From Sessilibacter corallicola (lineage in GTDB: Bacteria; Pseudomonadota; Gammaproteobacteria; Pseudomonadales; Cellvibrionaceae), in the NCBI RefSeq assembly GCF_021290925.1, contig NZ_JAJSLX010000001.1, forward strand, positions 1,364,001 through 1,428,000: a DNA stretch of 64,000 nt, given 5' to 3'. The notes below the pieces were generated by a model that did not search any database, was not told the DNA's origin, and worked only from the letters and a program-made list of their open reading frames with translations. The first letter of the stretch is position 1. Every line of letters starts with the position of its first letter. Below are positions 34,982-42,994 of the stretch, in pieces. The translations under genes were made by a program, and so were the position numbers.

Positions 34982-35656
34982 TTAATGCCAATAAATATCG
35001 GCTGGCAGTGGGTAATCACTGTATTCAAAATGAATCACTCGACGACGTTTACTCGATACCATTTTGCTTGAAGCGTGTAGTAACAAGGGTCGCATAACGA
35101 GCGCATCACCGGCGTTCGCAATACAGTGAATAACCTCTAAATGACTGACAAACTCTGTAATTTCGGATTGAGTTAATATACCTTTGTCATGAGTATTGGG
35201 TATAACTTTTAAGCAGCCATTAGCCTCATTTGCATCGTCCAAATGAATTCGCACTGTTACCATGCGCTCCAATACAAATTGCGGTGGTTGAACGTGCAAG
35301 ACATTATCTTTCAAGCTCCAAGGACCCCAATCATCACTATTAAAACGTTGATTCAGCGCAACGGTTTTGTCTTGATGCCACGTAACTAGCCAATTACTTT
35401 CTGGGGTTTTATCAAAAATAATCGCTCGCACCAATTTTGGTTCCTGTTGTAAATACTGCTGAGCGAGTGCTGTTACTGTGTTGGATTTAGAAAGTACGCT
35501 AATGATTGGAAACTTTTTCTCAGCGTTTCTTATGCCTCCAGAGTTTTTTCCCCAATCAACCGAAGTTATTTGCTCTCGTAAGTGATCGATGTCTTCTGCG
35601 GATAAAATATTAGGGATCAAGGTATATCCTTGATTCAACAACTTAGCCAAAACCAA
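34982..35656 (-). CDS. Phytanoyl-CoA dioxygenase (PhyH) family protein
   Basis: 224 aa Fe(II)/2-oxoglutarate oxygenase fold. The 2-His-1-carboxylate ligands are in TWHQDKTVAL (His/Asp, about residue 94-96) and the distal His in MRPLLLHASSKMV (about 197), with the 2-oxoglutarate-binding Arg in KRRRVIHFEYSD. The N-terminal GYTLIPNILSAEDIDHLREQI is the usual PhyH opening. The DDANEANGCLKVIPNTHDKG stretch is also typical. The substrate is unknown. The family hydroxylates diverse small molecules. Upstream is 600 bases of intergenic DNA. Confidence 0.9.
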   Translation of the reverse strand: MVLAKLLNQGYTLIPNILSAEDIDHLREQITSVDWGKNSGGIRNAEKKFPIISVLSKSNTVTALAQQYLQQEPKLVRAIIFDKTPESNWLVTWHQDKTVALNQRFNSDDWGPWSLKDNVLHVQPPQFVLERMVTVRIHLDDANEANGCLKVIPNTHDKGILTQSEITEFVSHLEVIHCIANAGDALVMRPLLLHASSKMVSSKRRRVIHFEYSDYPLPADIYWH

Positions 35657-36255
35657 ACCTTTTGCATTTAATTTTCAGTAGTAAACCAACCAACACTGTA
35701 ACATTCATAGATTCCAATACACTAAAGTCTTAAGTACCAACTCACCATGCTTAACACCTTTTACCTGAATACAGTTTTATTACAGATTTTTTTAGTAACA
35801 ACAAACAGAAGGCTTCAATGCCTCATTATTGTGCAAAAAAACCTTTATTAAGAGTTAATTTGATTATCACACTGGTGAGTCGAAAATTCATGAATATTCC
35901 CTATTTATATTATTTCCCAATATATTTTCTGATTTTAATTTTTAATGCGAATAAAAAAAGATTATTCTGCTGAATATTGGTTTTATATTATCCAATCCTC
36001 ACGTAACGCCTCAACATCGAGCAGAACAGCTTTTGTAAAATACACTTGACCGAACGACCAAGTGACGAGGGTCATCTATACTGGTTTTTACAGAACTGGC
36101 GATGTACGTAATCCTACTTTTTTTCGTTAACAACAAATCGCTTTTTTTGATTTATTTATCGCGTAATTAATAAAGGAGCCTCTGATTAACCTCAAGACCA
36201 CGCTGAGTAATTTTGAGGTTAATCAGAGGTTCCTCGAACACGGATTTGGGGATAA
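35657..36255. other. Divergent intergenic region, PhyH to GGDEF
   Basis: About 600 AT-rich bases. Contains the large hairpin at 36175-36233 and, near 36041-36064, a weaker inverted repeat (CACTTG and CAAGTG). No gene seen. Confidence 0.5.
36175..36233 (+). promoter_or_regulatory. Large perfect hairpin just before the GGDEF gene
   Basis: CCTCTGATTAACCTCAA (36179-36195) pairs without mismatch to TTGAGGTTAATCAGAGG (36213-36229). Four more pairs (one G-U) extend it to 36175 and 36233; the loop is 17 nt. It ends 14 bases before the GGGG ribosome site and 22 before the ATG at 36256. No T-run follows, so it is not an intrinsic terminator. Confidence 0.8.
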
Positions 36256-37269
36256 ATGATATACCAACACAACCAAACGCAAGCTAACGTTATCATGGGG
36301 AAATGTTTAAAACTGTTAGAACAATACGAACTCTCTCCTACGCCAGTAAATTATGCCGTCGCTTATGAATTACAAGTTGGTAAAAATGTGGGACTACGGT
36401 CGGACTATGAGGAATTAATCGAGAACCGATCCCAAATTAATAATTACGCAATGCAACATTTGTATTTCTCTCATCTGCACGAAGCCAATCATGTCGATAA
36501 AGAATTTGCCGAACCTTTTACCAATGTATTAAGAGACACATTATCAGATATTGAAGAGTCTCGAAAAGTTGTCACCAACTATCAAAAAGAATTAGACGAG
36601 AGCGAAAAAAAGCTCGAAAACTTCAAACCAGAAACCACCAAACAACTGATCACCAAATTAAAAAAATCAACCAAAATGCTCAAAGCCGAGCAACAGAAAC
36701 TTGCGGTACGTTTGCAGCAGGCAGAAACAGAAACCAATTCACTGAGAGTTAATCTCGCAAAACTGGAAAAAGAAGCCACCATCGATACACTCTCACAGTT
36801 ATTAAATCGGCAGGGATTACAAAAAGCGTTAAACCACATTAAGTTCGATCATCCACACAACTCGGTTATTCTTTTTGATATTGATAATTTTAAGGACGTC
36901 AACGATAACTACGGCCACATATTTGGCGATCACGTAATACAACACGTTGCCAAAGAAATTAAATCACGGGTACGAGGCAGAGACCTAGCAATTCGCTATG
37001 GCGGTGAAGAATTTTTGGTAATTCTGGCCGACACAGAAATTAAAGGTGCGCAAGTTGTCGGTGAGAAAATTCGCAGCGGTGTAGAAAAACTTCGCTGGCG
37101 AAATGTTAAAACCGGTAAACAGTTACCATCGATTACTCTGTCGGGTGGAATTACACAATTAAAACGAGAAGAGTCCCTTCAAGAAGACATCAACTCAATT
37201 ATTTCACGCGCCGACGAAGCACTGTATAACGCGAAATCTGCAGGCAGAAATCGGGTTAAATTTAAATAA
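36256..37269 (+). CDS. Diguanylate cyclase (GGDEF)
   Basis: 337 aa, soluble. Residues 1-110 form a helical N-terminal domain (QANVIMGKCLKLLEQYELSPTPVNYAVAYELQVGKN) of the type that precedes GGDEF in several gammaproteobacterial cyclases. A long coiled coil spans about 95-175. The GGDEF domain follows (ATIDTLSQLLNRQGLQKAL) with the active-site RYGGEEFLVILAD near residue 249. The inhibitory I-site RxxD (RGRD) lies exactly five residues upstream. It should make c-di-GMP and be product-inhibited. An unusually stable hairpin sits immediately upstream of its ribosome site. Confidence 0.94.
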   Translation: MIYQHNQTQANVIMGKCLKLLEQYELSPTPVNYAVAYELQVGKNVGLRSDYEELIENRSQINNYAMQHLYFSHLHEANHVDKEFAEPFTNVLRDTLSDIEESRKVVTNYQKELDESEKKLENFKPETTKQLITKLKKSTKMLKAEQQKLAVRLQQAETETNSLRVNLAKLEKEATIDTLSQLLNRQGLQKALNHIKFDHPHNSVILFDIDNFKDVNDNYGHIFGDHVIQHVAKEIKSRVRGRDLAIRYGGEEFLVILADTEIKGAQVVGEKIRSGVEKLRWRNVKTGKQLPSITLSGGITQLKREESLQEDINSIISRADEALYNAKSAGRNRVKFK

Positions 37270-37324
37270 CTCCATCTAAACTTCAAACGCCAAGTCAAGC
37301 AAGAGTATGACGAATTAAATAAAA

Positions 37325-37359
37325 AAACAATCATCACAGTTTTTATTAGATGATTGTTT
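37325..37359. terminator. Bidirectional terminator
   Basis: AAACAATCATC (37325-37335) with GATGATTGTTT (37349-37359), loop 13 nt, flanked by A-rich sequence on the left and T-rich on the right. It serves the convergent GGDEF and DUF3157-like genes. Confidence 0.8.
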
Positions 37360-37394
37360 CTTTGTTACCTGATTTAAAATACAGAAACCAAGTT

Positions 37395-38051
37395 TTATTT
37401 ACGCTTGCGACTGATATCCAATGCTTCGTATTCAATTTCAAGCTCGATGGCTTGTTCAGTGTTGAACGCTTCGGGTTGAATCACAACGTTAATGAATCGT
37501 GTACGAATTAAACCACCGGGTGCGCCTTTGGTTTTAACGTGCAAGCGTGTCGATTTACCGGGTTCTAGCTGATCGATATCGCTGTTAATTTCAATGACTG
37601 GATAAGATTTCTTTTTATTATCTGAAATCGAAAACTGCTCAGGCTTCAATGCTTTAAGATCAACCGGTGCATCCGCAGAACTCGCCACTAGCACGTCTAG
37701 ATAAAAATTGGTAAACGATTCCTTACGCGTATTTTTAGTGGCGCCAACTTTAGAAACGTATTCTTCGATATCCGCCGACGCTACGGCAACTTCAATCGCC
37801 AATTCTCGGTATTGAGTTTCTTCTTGAACCGGCGCCAAACCAACGTAACTCCAACTGCCGTCAGGCTTGAGTTCTACACGCTGGCCTTCTCGGGTATCGA
37901 CAAAAATACTGTTCGATACATAGTCCCACGTACCGTCGTCTTTTAAGAGAATTTCTCGGCCATCGGCACCGATTAATGTCTGATCAGCAGCAACGGGTAA
38001 GGCTAGTAATAATCCTGCTAAACAGGCAATCTGTCGATTTCTGAAGTTCAA
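37395..38051 (-). CDS. Exported DUF3157-like protein
   Basis: 218 aa. A signal peptide is visible at residues 6-23 (RQIACLAGLLLALPVAADQ). Two consecutive short repeats follow: GADGREILLKDDGTWDYV and EGQRVELKPDGSWSYV, each with the [DE]G(R/Q)..LK.DG(T/S)W.YV pattern. The second half is a beta-rich domain (ELAIEVAVASADIEEYVSKV to EIEYEALD). I assign it tentatively to DUF3157. Function is unknown; it is probably periplasmic. It follows the DNA-alkylation-repair gene by 30 bases and may be cotranscribed. Confidence 0.75.
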   Translation of the reverse strand: MNFRNRQIACLAGLLLALPVAADQTLIGADGREILLKDDGTWDYVSNSIFVDTREGQRVELKPDGSWSYVGLAPVQEETQYRELAIEVAVASADIEEYVSKVGATKNTRKESFTNFYLDVLVASSADAPVDLKALKPEQFSISDNKKKSYPVIEINSDIDQLEPGKSTRLHVKTKGAPGGLIRTRFINVVIQPEAFNTEQAIELEIEYEALDISRKRK

Positions 38052-38082
38052 AACTCATCTCCTAACATTTCAAGGATATCTA

Positions 38083-39186
38083 TTAATTAATAAGGTCAAA
38101 TTCGGCTTCTTTAAAGACTTTTCCGTTCACCAACAACTGCAGTTTGTGTTTTCCTGGGTAATATTTTCTTGTCGTCAGCAGTTTGAATGAATGGGATTTT
38201 TGCACACTCTTGTGACGTTCGTTAACGTCGCCTTCAGAAATTTTAAACACTTTTTTGGACCACGATTGGTTAGCACGCAAAAAGTGGATGGCGTATTCTA
38301 AGCGAAGTTTACCCAAATTGACCGGCTGATTGGCTTCTAAACGGCAAGCAAATGAAAAGTTGTCGCCCACCGCCACCGACTTGTCGGCTTTCCAAGCCTT
38401 GAGGCTAACATGCTGGGTACCGCTGTAACCGAACAATTCCAAGGCCCGTGGTTCGGGCGTTTTTAACAGGGTTCGACACCCGTGCTTCACTACCCAGCGA
38501 ATGTCGTTGCTCTCGTCCTGAAACCATTGCTCGGCCAGCGATAACACCAGTTTTGGGTGATCTTTAGAAATATCATTGAGATTGTTCGCGACACTGCGCC
38601 TTACGTACAAGCTGTCATCGGCTTTAAGCTTTTCGAGTATCGGCAAAATAGGTGCTGGGTCTTTTTTAAATTCAGCCAGAGCAACACCCCAGGGCAGTCG
38701 TGGCCGACAGCCTTCGCTGGCCAATCTGCGTACGTGATAGTTTTTGTGTTCCGCCCACTTTTGCATCTGTATCAGAGTTTTTTCAGGATACTGAATAAGA
38801 AATGCCCGAATCGCAAACTCACTGCTGGAATACTGGGTAAACCACTCCAACGCTTTAATGGAAGTTTTGTAGTTTTTAATACCAAACAACGACACAAATT
38901 CCGGGAAATACATCGATAACAGATCGCCCTGAGCGCCGCCCCCAATCGCTTGAGCGACCGGCTTTAATACTTCGATACAGTCTCGATAATTATCGGGCAG
39001 AGATAAACGCAAACAACAGGCAATGTGCTGCATTCGCTCTTTGAGGGGCTTTTTTTTCCAGTTGTCACAAAATATATTGGTAATAAATCGTTCGCGATTA
39101 AAAAAAGGATCTTGCTCGTGCACAAGTTCCGCTAAATTCTCTATGTACTCTGCTGTGTAGCCGTCTTTTAATAAGGTACTTGCCAT
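38083..39186 (-). CDS. DNA alkylation repair protein, AlkC/AlkD-like with Ig-like tail
   Basis: 367 aa. Residues 1-245 are HEAT-like helical repeats with the family segments EGCRPRLPWGVALAEFKKDP, YVRRSVANNLNDISKDHPKLVLSLAEQW and DIRWVVKHGCRTLLKTPEPRALELFGY. This is the AlkC/AlkD glycosylase superfamily, which excises alkylated purines. Residues 250-367 add a beta-sandwich (KAWKADKSVAVGDNFSFACRLEA), a tail known from AlkC-type enzymes. Cytoplasmic. Its ATG overlaps the upstream YdcF-like stop codon (TAATG), indicating coupling. Confidence 0.88.
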   Translation of the reverse strand: MASTLLKDGYTAEYIENLAELVHEQDPFFNRERFITNIFCDNWKKKPLKERMQHIACCLRLSLPDNYRDCIEVLKPVAQAIGGGAQGDLLSMYFPEFVSLFGIKNYKTSIKALEWFTQYSSSEFAIRAFLIQYPEKTLIQMQKWAEHKNYHVRRLASEGCRPRLPWGVALAEFKKDPAPILPILEKLKADDSLYVRRSVANNLNDISKDHPKLVLSLAEQWFQDESNDIRWVVKHGCRTLLKTPEPRALELFGYSGTQHVSLKAWKADKSVAVGDNFSFACRLEANQPVNLGKLRLEYAIHFLRANQSWSKKVFKISEGDVNERHKSVQKSHSFKLLTTRKYYPGKHKLQLLVNGKVFKEAEFDLIN

Positions 39187-39893
39187 TATTTTTTTAAGCT
39201 GTGGTTAACGTATCCAAGTTGTTTTAATAAATTCGCCGCCTCAACAACACGGTCAGGAACGGCAACCGGCTGCATGTAACCTTGATCGGGATAAAGAATC
39301 AGGCGATCAATTTCTCCCACCATCAGATGCGTTGCTGCATCTGTGTCGACGGAATCCTTTTTATTGTGCTCACTCAATTTATCGATGGGAGTTTGGCAAT
39401 AATCGTCAAAATCCACCGCCGCACTGACAAGCCTTGGTGTCAGTTCTGGGTAATAATGAGCGAAGGTTGCCCACACACGCGGGCGCATCACGTTTTTACA
39501 CACCAAAATCGGATTAGTAATATTCAGCCCTTTTGCTGCTAACAACTGTCTCGCAAAGCGAACATTGTCACCGGTATTGGTTGAGTTTTTTTCCAAAATA
39601 ACTCTGGCCTCATCGACACCCTGTTCGATGGCTACCTGCGCAAATATTTCTGCCTCACTGCGAGTAAACGTCGTTTTTGAAAGCCGCCCGAGGCCACCAC
39701 AAAATATCAAAGGTACGTGCTGGTGACGACTGGCGAATTCAGCAGCTGCTTTGGCAACGCGAATATCATTACAGCCGAATACAAAAATCATGTCAGGATC
39801 AGCAACAGGCGATAGATCAGACTTAAATCCGTTTAAATAATCCCAGAGAATTTGAACCGCAGTTTTTTGGGTGAGGGTTTTGGAAGAGTTCAA
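39186..39893 (-). CDS. YdcF/DUF218-like protein
   Basis: 235 aa. The DUF218 core is visible: DPDMIFVFGCNDIRVAKAAAEFASRH, LIFCGGLGRLSKTTFTRSEAEIFAQVAIEQGV and ILEKNSTNTGDNVRFARQLL, with the conserved E.S.NT.EN-like motif. DUF218 members act in envelope or nucleotide-related chemistry (ElyC, SanA, YdcF), with reactions mostly unknown. No signal peptide or membrane helix is seen, unlike SanA/ElyC. The annotated start is a TTG; the next Met is at residue 35. A perfect 10-bp hairpin sits directly upstream. Confidence 0.82.
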   Translation of the reverse strand: MNSSKTLTQKTAVQILWDYLNGFKSDLSPVADPDMIFVFGCNDIRVAKAAAEFASRHQHVPLIFCGGLGRLSKTTFTRSEAEIFAQVAIEQGVDEARVILEKNSTNTGDNVRFARQLLAAKGLNITNPILVCKNVMRPRVWATFAHYYPELTPRLVSAAVDFDDYCQTPIDKLSEHNKKDSVDTDAATHLMVGEIDRLILYPDQGYMQPVAVPDRVVEAANLLKQLGYVNHSLKK

Positions 39894-39897
39894 AGGC

Positions 39898-39925
39898 GTC
39901 CGTTAACGTATTGATGTTAACGGAC
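39898..39925 (-). promoter_or_regulatory. Hairpin directly upstream of the YdcF-like start
   Basis: GTCCGTTAAC (39898-39907) with GTTAACGGAC (39916-39925), perfect 10-bp stem, loop 8 nt. It is only 4 bases from the TTG start and would enclose any ribosome-binding site. It could regulate translation or terminate the upstream lipoprotein gene. Confidence 0.55.
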
Positions 39926-39960
39926 GATCATACCATTACTGGATAAGAAATTGGTGACAG

Positions 39961-41016
39961 CTAAGGCGCATCGTAAGGCACAAAGCCGAGCAGCGAACGT
40001 GGGAATTTATCGGTGACCAATAAAAAACCAACGTCATCCAAACGAGCGATACCTTCCCAGTTGCGGCCTCGGGTACCTTCCAGTTCGATTTGAATGGGCG
40101 GTGTGTCGGTTAAAAAAACGTTGTTACCGTCAAATTCCAGCTCAACCAAACGCTCCACTTGCTTGCGCGATTTGTGGCTCTCGCCGATGCCGTATTTTTC
40201 CCAGATGGGGTCTTTGTCGGTCACCAGTTTGGTGTCGCGCTGGTACTGATAATTAATCACCCAAAATCGACCGGATTCATCCGCCATGGTCGCGTCGGTT
40301 ATTCGGTAGGGAATATCCGCCACAGGTGTGAGTGATTCGGTATCTTCGAAGGAATTCAGAAAGTACGCGCTTTCGTTGTAGTTTAATAATCGCGTGTCGT
40401 TCACTTCGTGCAAGCTCAACAAACCGCCATTAACCTGCACTAACGACTCATTTCCCTTGTTGCTCAGTTTGGTGGGACTTAACAGTGTTTCACCAATGGA
40501 GTGAACCACAATTTTATCGCCGCTGTATTTTGCGCCGACCAAAACTGTGGCTTCTTGAGAACCCAATTGATTGGTTTCAATTGCAAGAGTGATGTCGTCG
40601 CCAGAGCAAACTGCCGCTTCAATGCCTTCATAACCGTAGATGGTTTCGAGTAAATCGATGCCTTCAAAGGCAATGCTTTTAGGGACTAATCCTTCCGTAG
40701 AATTCTCTGCTTTTACCGCATCAATAATCACCGATTTAGTAAAAGAAAATATCGCGGCGGGCTGACCACTTTTGAAATCAGGGTACTGTGGAAACACCAT
40801 TAACTCGTCGCCACACCAAGTTAAAGCCGACATTTCTGAGTCACCGTCGATCAACGGTTCGGCTAGCGGCAGGTACTTTACGGCTGTTTCGGGCGCGGTA
40901 GGGTAGGTGTGCCGGTTATCAACCAGTGATTCCGGCTCGGCATAGGTGCAAGCCACCATCACCGAGCAGGCCGCTGAGGCTGCAGCAATTTGTGTCAATC
41001 TGAAAATCTGAGCCAT
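39961..41016 (-). CDS. Exported, probably lipoprotein-type, beta-propeller-like protein
   Basis: 351 aa from the ATG at 41016; the frame opens further upstream, but the signal sequence MAQIFRLTQIAAASAACSVMVACTYAEPES argues for this start. The MVAC segment resembles a lipobox. The remainder contains repeated strand-like units (ALTWCGDELMVFPQYPD, AAVCSGDDITLAIETNQ, DESGRFWVINYQYQRD and ENWEGIARLDDVGFLLVTDKFPRSLLGFVP-like ends). This is reminiscent of SdiA-regulated or esterase-like phytase propellers. I cannot assign a family with confidence. It is separated from the YdcF gene by a short gap with a hairpin. Confidence 0.68.
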   Translation of the reverse strand: MAQIFRLTQIAAASAACSVMVACTYAEPESLVDNRHTYPTAPETAVKYLPLAEPLIDGDSEMSALTWCGDELMVFPQYPDFKSGQPAAIFSFTKSVIIDAVKAENSTEGLVPKSIAFEGIDLLETIYGYEGIEAAVCSGDDITLAIETNQLGSQEATVLVGAKYSGDKIVVHSIGETLLSPTKLSNKGNESLVQVNGGLLSLHEVNDTRLLNYNESAYFLNSFEDTESLTPVADIPYRITDATMADESGRFWVINYQYQRDTKLVTDKDPIWEKYGIGESHKSRKQVERLVELEFDGNNVFLTDTPPIQIELEGTRGRNWEGIARLDDVGFLLVTDKFPRSLLGFVPYDAP

Positions 41017-41271
41017 CGGTGAAGGTGAATCCTTTTTCAAAGTTAACTCCGCGCCATTACATTGAATATAGCAGTTCAATATACCGACTGAATGTGAATT
41101 ACTGAATGCCAGAGAAAAGCGAAACACACGAATTTCACAATTCGTTACAGCTAGAGAGCCCTTACGCGAAAAAGCTGACGGCTTTAGAAAAGAGATCTTT
41201 TTGAGGGCTTGTTACACAGCGCCCATTCTTTAAATTTTAAAAACAGGCGCAAGAAGAGAGATTAGAGGGAA

Positions 41272-41607
41272 TTAGGAAAGATCGGTAGGATCGCTGCTGT
41301 CGTCGCTCTTTTTGGCGAATTTCTCATGCAAGATGATAGCGACAATAACACCGACAAAGGCAAGCAACGAAACCGTGTGCTTAACGGCCTCAGAATAGAC
41401 ACCCGAATAGCGATCGATCGACAGCTTGAGCATACCGGCACACAGCAGCGCGGCGGCAAAATACCCCCAGCGGACTTGCTTAAACACAAAGTAGGCGCAA
41501 GTCGTGACTGCCACACCAAACACAATACCGACGGTATCGCCCGACCAAAACCAGGCAACTCCGGCCAATACTAGGGTTACAGCGTAGAGTCGATTTACTA
41601 ACAACAT
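41272..41607 (-). CDS. Small integral membrane protein
   Basis: 111 aa, four hydrophobic stretches: LYAVTLVLAGVAWFWSG, TVGIVFGVAVTTCAYFVF, WGYFAAALLCAGMLKLSI and HTVSLLAFVGVIVAIILHEKFA, with a charged C-terminal tail (KKSDDSSDPTDLS). No family recognised. It lies 33 bases downstream of the UbiI-type gene on the same strand and may be carried by the same transcript. Confidence 0.7.
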   Translation of the reverse strand: MLLVNRLYAVTLVLAGVAWFWSGDTVGIVFGVAVTTCAYFVFKQVRWGYFAAALLCAGMLKLSIDRYSGVYSEAVKHTVSLLAFVGVIVAIILHEKFAKKSDDSSDPTDLS

Positions 41608-41640
41608 GGATTTACCTTCATCAAATTAAAAAGCGCCATC

Positions 41641-42897
41641 TCAGACACCAAGAATTTCTCGTGCGATTGTATTCTTAACCAGTGCCCACTGATCAACTTG
41701 TTTGATGCCCGCATTTCTCAACCATCGCACTTGCAGAGATTTAGCGCCAAATAAACGCTTGAAGCCTTCCATTGCTGCCATCGTCATCAAATTATGGGAT
41801 TTTCGATTGCGCTGGTAACGCCTTAGTAAGCTCGGTTCACTCAACGACAACCCGGCTTGGGTGAAACGGCGAATCTCGCCTGCCAACGCGTGAGCATCGA
41901 GAAAACCCAGGTTGACGCCTTGCCCCGCCAAGGGATGAATACTGTGGGCTGCATCGCCCACCAGCGCCAACCCCGGACGTGTGTAATCCACCGCATGGCG
42001 CTGCCAAAGCGGTAAACAATAGCGCCGATCACTCCATGTTACCTCGCCCAATCTGGACTCAAAAGCGCGGCTCAATGACGCATTAAATTCGTCATCAGAC
42101 AGCGCCATTTTCTGTTTGGCAACGTCGTCGTTTAATGACCAAACGATAGAGCTAACGTTGTTATTGCTGGGATCAATGCTGTTATAGAGCGGCAAAAATG
42201 CCAGCGGGCCGGTGCTCAAAAACCGTTGCCAGGCAGTGAATTGGTGGCTTTGTTCGGTTTTCACCGTCGTCACAATCGCGTGATGACCGTAACTCCACTG
42301 CCTTACGGGAATGGCCGCGAGCTCTCGGATTTTCGAGCGCGCGCCGTCGGCTGCAATAATCAAGGGCGCGCTGAGCGTTTCGCTGGATTCCAAAATCAGG
42401 CGCCGATTTTTTTCATCTCCGGCTAACTGCACCACACGCTCGCCAAATAAGCGATGAACATTGGTCGCCTTAGCCAGTCGCTGATGCACCGCATTCAGGG
42501 CAATGGAATTTTCAACGATGTGCCCGAGATTCGACTCACCAATTTCCAGACAATCAAAGTGAATACTGCCTGTGCCTTCGCCGTCCCAAACTCGCATATC
42601 GGTATAAGGACAAGCGCGCTCGGATTCGATGATTGGCCATGCACCGACACTTCGCAGCACATTTTGGGAGCTGCGAGTCAGGGCCACTACTCGCGGATCA
42701 AATTTAGATAAATCGGGCGCAGCAGGCTCACAACCGCCTTCAACAACGGCGATATTCAGCAAGCTTCTGTCTTTTTTGCGAACATTTTGAATCAACGCCG
42801 CCAAGGTTGCGCCCACCAAACCACCACCGACGATGATGATGTCGTAGTCACGAACACTGGATGTAACCGTGGTTTGTGGTTGGTTAGAATCGCTCAC
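41641..42897 (-). CDS. ubiI: UbiI-type FAD monooxygenase (ubiquinone biosynthesis)
   Basis: 418 aa flavin monooxygenase of the UbiH/F/I group. The FAD dinucleotide fold is DIIIVGGGLVGATLAALIQ (residues 19-37), DG-type motif IAADGARSKIRELA near 185, and the second FAD motif ALVGDAAHSIHPLAGQGVNLGFLDAHALA near 310. The segment PYTDMRVWDGEGTGSIHFD is typical of UbiI/VisC, which adds the C5 hydroxyl of the ubiquinone ring. UbiF is an alternative. It follows the UbiH-type gene by about 100 bases on the same strand, the usual gammaproteobacterial order. Confidence 0.88.
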   Translation of the reverse strand: MSDSNQPQTTVTSSVRDYDIIIVGGGLVGATLAALIQNVRKKDRSLLNIAVVEGGCEPAAPDLSKFDPRVVALTRSSQNVLRSVGAWPIIESERACPYTDMRVWDGEGTGSIHFDCLEIGESNLGHIVENSIALNAVHQRLAKATNVHRLFGERVVQLAGDEKNRRLILESSETLSAPLIIAADGARSKIRELAAIPVRQWSYGHHAIVTTVKTEQSHQFTAWQRFLSTGPLAFLPLYNSIDPSNNNVSSIVWSLNDDVAKQKMALSDDEFNASLSRAFESRLGEVTWSDRRYCLPLWQRHAVDYTRPGLALVGDAAHSIHPLAGQGVNLGFLDAHALAGEIRRFTQAGLSLSEPSLLRRYQRNRKSHNLMTMAAMEGFKRLFGAKSLQVRWLRNAGIKQVDQWALVKNTIAREILGV

Positions 42898-42994
42898 ATA
42901 GGCTCCTATAGCCGTTGTCTACTGGCGTTTACGTTATGAAGGCGCTGCCGATAGTGATCGATAAAAGCATCCATCAAGCTATCTCTCGAACTAT

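Noticed and set aside
34802-35071. 89-codon plus-strand frame
   Set aside because: Overlaps two well-supported minus-strand genes and has no family features.
36041-36064. CACTTG/CAAGTG inverted repeat as an operator
   Set aside because: Only six bases per arm and no supporting context; chance cannot be excluded.
36175-36233. GEMM-type c-di-GMP riboswitch before the GGDEF gene
   Set aside because: A single long perfect stem; the conserved two-helix core and tetraloop docking sequence are absent.
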